Source: JAFAMB01 sp963775805 (lineage in GTDB: Bacteria > Verrucomicrobiota > Verrucomicrobiia > Chthoniobacterales > JAFAMB01). From it: DNA of 64,000 bases. The position numbers and the translations under genes are program-made. Shown here piece by piece: positions 60,973 through 64,000 of this stretch (positions are counted from its first letter, which is position 1; each line of letters starts with the position of its first letter). Below the pieces are notes generated by a model, which saw nothing but the letters and a program-made list of their open reading frames with translations, was not told the DNA's origin and did no database searches. Where the stretch lies: positions 2,108,001 through 2,172,000 of the forward strand of contig CAVZKG010000001.1 of NCBI GenBank assembly GCA_963775805.1. The letters are read 5' to 3'.

Positions 60973-61993
60973 AACGCCGGAGGAAGTCTTCGACCGCTTG
61001 GTAAAACGCGTCTGGAGCTTCCAGGTGTGGAATGTGCCCGACGTTCGGTAATTCAATCAGTCGCGCGCCTTGGATCTCCTCGGCAGCCTTCTTGGCAAGC
61101 TCCGGAATATTTCCTAACTTAAGGCGGAGATCGATCGGCGCGCGATCCCTGCCGAGGGCGGTGTGGTCGTCCTGACCCACAATGAGAAGCGTCGGTACCT
61201 TGATCTCCGAGAGCTCATAACAGACCGGCTGCTGATAGATCATGAGCGTCGTCAACGCCGCACACAGTGCCCAGCGAGGATAATCTCCGCTTAGGCTTAC
61301 GCGCATACGGGGTTCAACGAACGTTTCCGCTTTGTCCTTTGGGTAGGTAACGAAATAGGCCTGAACGTATCGCCGATAATCGTCCAGGCTCATATTCAAC
61401 TCCTGCTGATAGAGTTGCTCAAGAGGGGCAGGAGGGACGCTTAATCGGTAATCTTCCAGTCCGATAGGATCTTCGAGGACTAACGCCTCGGTGCGGCCCG
61501 GATACAATCGAGCAAACCGGATCGCCAGCATTCCGCCCATCGAGTGCCCGATGATCGTCGCCTTTTGCACATGGAGCAGGTCCAGCAACCCGGCTGTGTT
61601 TTCAGCCAGAAAGTCGAAACTATAGTGAATGTCGGCTTTCGATGACTTTCCAAACCCGATCTGGTCGGGAATGATTACGCGGAATCCGCGGTCAGTCAGG
61701 AATTTGGCCGTATCAGCCCAGTACGCGCCGTAGAAATTCTTTCCATGCAAGAGAACAACCGTGCGACCGTTTGGATCCTTCGTTGGCTGAATATCCATGA
61801 AACACATCCGCAGATCCTGTCCCTCGGCAAACAGGTTCAAGTAAGCGGTTGGATACGGATATCGAAGTTCCTCATAACAAGTCCCGAGCGGCTGTTCGTA
61901 TTTTTCGGGCAACGGCAACGGTTTGTCTTGGGCCCAAACGGTTCCGATCATTAAGCTGACTACGGCAAAAACGGCTAGCGCACCTCGGTTCAT
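60971..61993 (-). CDS. Exported alpha/beta hydrolase
   Basis: 340 residues. Signal peptide MNRGALAVFAVVSLMIGTVWAQ. Alpha/beta-hydrolase order: oxyanion strand TVVLLHGKNFYGAYW, RVIIPDQIGFGKSS, nucleophile elbow IIGHSMGGMLAIRFA, acid region LLIVGQDDHTALGRD and the catalytic His in NVGHIPHLEAP. The family covers esterases, haloalkane dehalogenase-like and epoxide-hydrolase-like enzymes; the substrate is not known. It lies ahead of the membrane protein gene in the same direction, 53 bp away. Confidence 0.88.
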   Translation of the reverse strand: MNRGALAVFAVVSLMIGTVWAQDKPLPLPEKYEQPLGTCYEELRYPYPTAYLNLFAEGQDLRMCFMDIQPTKDPNGRTVVLLHGKNFYGAYWADTAKFLTDRGFRVIIPDQIGFGKSSKADIHYSFDFLAENTAGLLDLLHVQKATIIGHSMGGMLAIRFARLYPGRTEALVLEDPIGLEDYRLSVPPAPLEQLYQQELNMSLDDYRRYVQAYFVTYPKDKAETFVEPRMRVSLSGDYPRWALCAALTTLMIYQQPVCYELSEIKVPTLLIVGQDDHTALGRDRAPIDLRLKLGNIPELAKKAAEEIQGARLIELPNVGHIPHLEAPDAFYQAVEDFLRR

Positions 61994-62150
61994 TCAGTAT
62001 CTCCTGGGAGCATTAATACGCGCCATGGTGGTCTCCAGGTCAAGCTCAGTTCGGATCCGGGAGAAGTTGTCAGTCTCAGTTTGCCGGTTCTCAGCGATGA
62101 GGAGACTTCAAGAGCGCCCACGCCGCGATAATTGCCGCTCACGAGATCTT

Positions 62151-64000
62151 TCAGACAACCTCGGTGCCGTCCCTCGCTGATTTTCTCAGAAGAATTGTGT
62201 GCTCGATTTTCCCATCAAATGAGTCGTCGTGAGAAACGAGAATGAGTTGTTCGAGGCCAGCGGCTCGCTGAGATTCGAGCAACGCGTCTCCGAGTTTGTC
62301 TCGGCTTTCGGCGTCGACGCCGTAGGTCGGCTCGTCAAAAACACAGAACCTCAGTCCGCTGAATTCTTGGATCATCGCGAGCGTCATGGAGAGCGCAAGC
62401 TTCGTTTGCTCGCCACCTGAAAGCATTGCGAAGCGCCGGTCACCGGGAATCGCGCGCAGGCTGTAGCGTGGCACAGCCTCCCATTTCAGCTCGGCAGGCT
62501 CGTGGTTGATCCGGTTGAATATGCGTTGGGCGCGACTGGCGATTCGATCACATAAATGCTGCGCCACAATAGGAGCGGAATCGCGCAAAACATGACGCGC
62601 AAGTTCGGTGAGTCTGATCGCATTCTGCAGGCGAAGGATCTCGCGATCGATTTCATCCCGTTTCGCACAGGCTAGTTTCCACTCCCGATTTCGCTCCTCC
62701 TCGCGTTCCAATTCACGGCGAGCATTGGCTAAGTGAACGGTCTCGGTCGCAGCAGCGGCACCCGCCTGCTCGGAATTTCGCCGCGCAACCATCAAGGCTT
62801 CTCCGTCAAAGTCTTTGTCCAGGGCCAAAAAATGGCTCTCGCTCCTTGCTAGTTCCAAAACAAGCTGTTGCTCACGTTCTTTCTGATCGGCCACCTCCTT
62901 TTCACGTCGAACTTGCTGATTGGCCGATGCCTTCGATCCAAGATAAAGCTGGTAATCGCCCCGTGAATTCTCCAGCGCTAATTCCAGCGACGATATCTTG
63001 TCTGGAACGGACGCGAGCGCTTGGCGCCGCTCGTTGAGAACTGCGATCGCAGTTTCAAGCTCTCCAGAAATCTTCCTGAAATCCATTGCGGCCTTCCGCT
63101 GCCTCTCCTCCTCGGTATTTAAAACTCCGATCTCGGATTCAAGCTGTTGAATCCGATCCCGGTGGTTCACTTCATCGCGTTGTTCGGCTGCGCGCCGTCG
63201 GTCATCTTCGAAAACCCTATCGATTTCATGCTGAATCCCCCGTTCGCTCCGATTCCACCAGATCGACACAGCGTCAGCAAAGGATGCGTTCTTTGAGAAA
63301 ATGACTTCGAATGTTTCGATATCGGCTCTGGCCTCTGCCGATACCAAACGGTCCGGCATCCCTTCCAATGACCCAATCCAAAGGCGCAACTCGGCTACTT
63401 TTTCGCTCGTCTCCGCCCACGGCAGGCGATCAAATGCCGACAAAAAAGAGAAGACACACTGCTCGACGCGGCTTTTCCTTGCAGCGAATTCGCTTTCTTC
63501 CGCCCGTCGTTTTTCATGAGATCGATGAGCCGCGCGCAAAGCGACTTCTGATTCCTTCTTTGCGGCCCGCAGACTTTCAACAATGGCGCTTTTTTCCTTC
63601 AGATCTCCTTCGACCTTTGCAGGGTCAAACTGTCGGCATTGTTCCTTTAAGAACGGGCAAATCCCACCTCCGATCTGTTGAAGCTGCGCGGCGAGCGTCC
63701 CATGTTCCGCCTCTGCCGCGGCAAGTTGACGGCCCAGCAGCTCTAACTTTGCACTGGCACTTTCTTCGCTGACCCGCGCAGTCTCCAGCGCAGCCGGATC
63801 CTTCGAGGCCGCTTTTCGATACTCCTCGAGCACCTTCAATACCTCCCTTCCGTCCGCCATCAGGACCGTAAGCGCATTCACGAAGTGGCGGATGTCGGAG
63901 ATGGAACGTGTTGCACGATTCGCGAAATTGTTTCGGCGATCGAATTCAAGCTGAGATTCACTTAGCCGGACTCGAAGCGCTTCTGCAGTGGAGAACGCAT
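62151..64000 (-). CDS. SbcC/Rad50-type SMC-family ATPase, 5' end outside window
   Basis: The frame is open from 62151 to the window end (about 616 codons visible), so the N-terminal Walker A lobe is missing. Long coiled coils flank a zinc-hook region GGGICPFLKEQCRQF (CPxxxxxC instead of the common CPxC). The C-terminal lobe has the signature LSGGEQTKLALSM, Walker B CVFDEPTYGVDAESR and the H-loop LILVSHDDSF. SbcC works with the SbcD nuclease in DNA end processing; the sbcD gene is probably to the right of the window. The GTG at 63881 is an internal codon, not the start. Confidence 0.88.
   Translation of the reverse strand, partial: AFSTAEALRVRLSESQLEFDRRNNFANRATRSISDIRHFVNALTVLMADGREVLKVLEEYRKAASKDPAALETARVSEESASAKLELLGRQLAAAEAEHGTLAAQLQQIGGGICPFLKEQCRQFDPAKVEGDLKEKSAIVESLRAAKKESEVALRAAHRSHEKRRAEESEFAARKSRVEQCVFSFLSAFDRLPWAETSEKVAELRLWIGSLEGMPDRLVSAEARADIETFEVIFSKNASFADAVSIWWNRSERGIQHEIDRVFEDDRRRAAEQRDEVNHRDRIQQLESEIGVLNTEEERQRKAAMDFRKISGELETAIAVLNERRQALASVPDKISSLELALENSRGDYQLYLGSKASANQQVRREKEVADQKEREQQLVLELARSESHFLALDKDFDGEALMVARRNSEQAGAAAATETVHLANARRELEREEERNREWKLACAKRDEIDREILRLQNAIRLTELARHVLRDSAPIVAQHLCDRIASRAQRIFNRINHEPAELKWEAVPRYSLRAIPGDRRFAMLSGGEQTKLALSMTLAMIQEFSGLRFCVFDEPTYGVDAESRDKLGDALLESQRAAGLEQLILVSHDDSFDGKIEHTILLRKSARDGTEVV

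Noticed and set aside
1..64000. tRNA, rRNA or CRISPR arrays
   Set aside because: No tRNA-like GTTCGA-type loops with matching stems, no rRNA blocks and no regularly spaced direct repeats of 25-40 bp were seen. The tandem repeats found are of 8, 11 and 13 bp without spacers.

Overview
This is a window of bacterial chromosome at moderate GC. The gene families and the intergenic repeats suggest a soil Verrucomicrobium, perhaps of the Chthoniobacterales/Spartobacteria type. That placement is inferred from gene content: many periplasmic or secreted carbohydrate enzymes, sugar ABC importers without their own ATPase, few clear Shine-Dalgarno sites, and dense short interspersed repeats. There is no rRNA, no tRNA and no CRISPR array that I can recognise. 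Both ends cut through genes: a MidA-family methyltransferase on the left and an SbcC-type ATPase on the right.

Layout. 0-8 kb is a worn region: MidA, a Tat-exported metallo-beta-lactamase-fold protein, a MATE transporter remnant, a UPF0303/GlcG-like protein, a frameshifted IS110 transposase and a well bounded IS3 element with inverted repeats and a TAA duplication. 8-14 kb is a sugar module: a LacI regulator divergent from a binding protein, two permeases and a GH42 beta-galactosidase, with a perfect LacI-type palindrome between them. 14-18 kb has two secreted proteins, probably helical toroids, around a methyltransferase. 17.8-27.8 kb is a six-gene minus-strand operon in which five adjacent genes are joined by 4-nt overlaps. 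It encodes a GT2 enzyme fused to a degenerate receiver domain, a GT4, a flippase-like membrane protein, an HlyD-type adaptor, a membrane/repeat protein and a very large GT39-like enzyme. It probably makes or exports a glycolipid or polysaccharide.

28.4-37 kb has a DUF3597 protein, an HxlR regulator divergent from an RND efflux pair, then a copper-type group (CDLC small protein, outer-membrane barrel candidate, CopC, CopD) ending against a permease fragment. 37.4-46.4 kb has two overlapping small genes, a nucleoside hydrolase followed upstream by an RbsCAB-type importer (a ribose/nucleoside salvage operon), a secreted beta-helix protein and a sugar isomerase-like TIM barrel. 46.4-57 kb reads as an L-arabinose unit: MFS transporter, GH51 arabinofuranosidase, ABC binding protein and two permeases, a GntR/FadR regulator and an L-arabinonate dehydratase. 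57-64 kb holds a SMI1/KNR4 protein, biotin synthase, a secreted protein with a His/Cys pattern like clan CD peptidases, a large membrane protein, an alpha/beta hydrolase and SbcC.

The functions fit together as plant cell-wall sugar use (galactosides and arabinosides), nucleoside scavenging and cell-envelope building. The least explained material is the glycan operon with its unusual fusions, the hairpin family placed right after stop codons, and the composite intergenic repeats, one of which supplies the end of the lacI-type gene.
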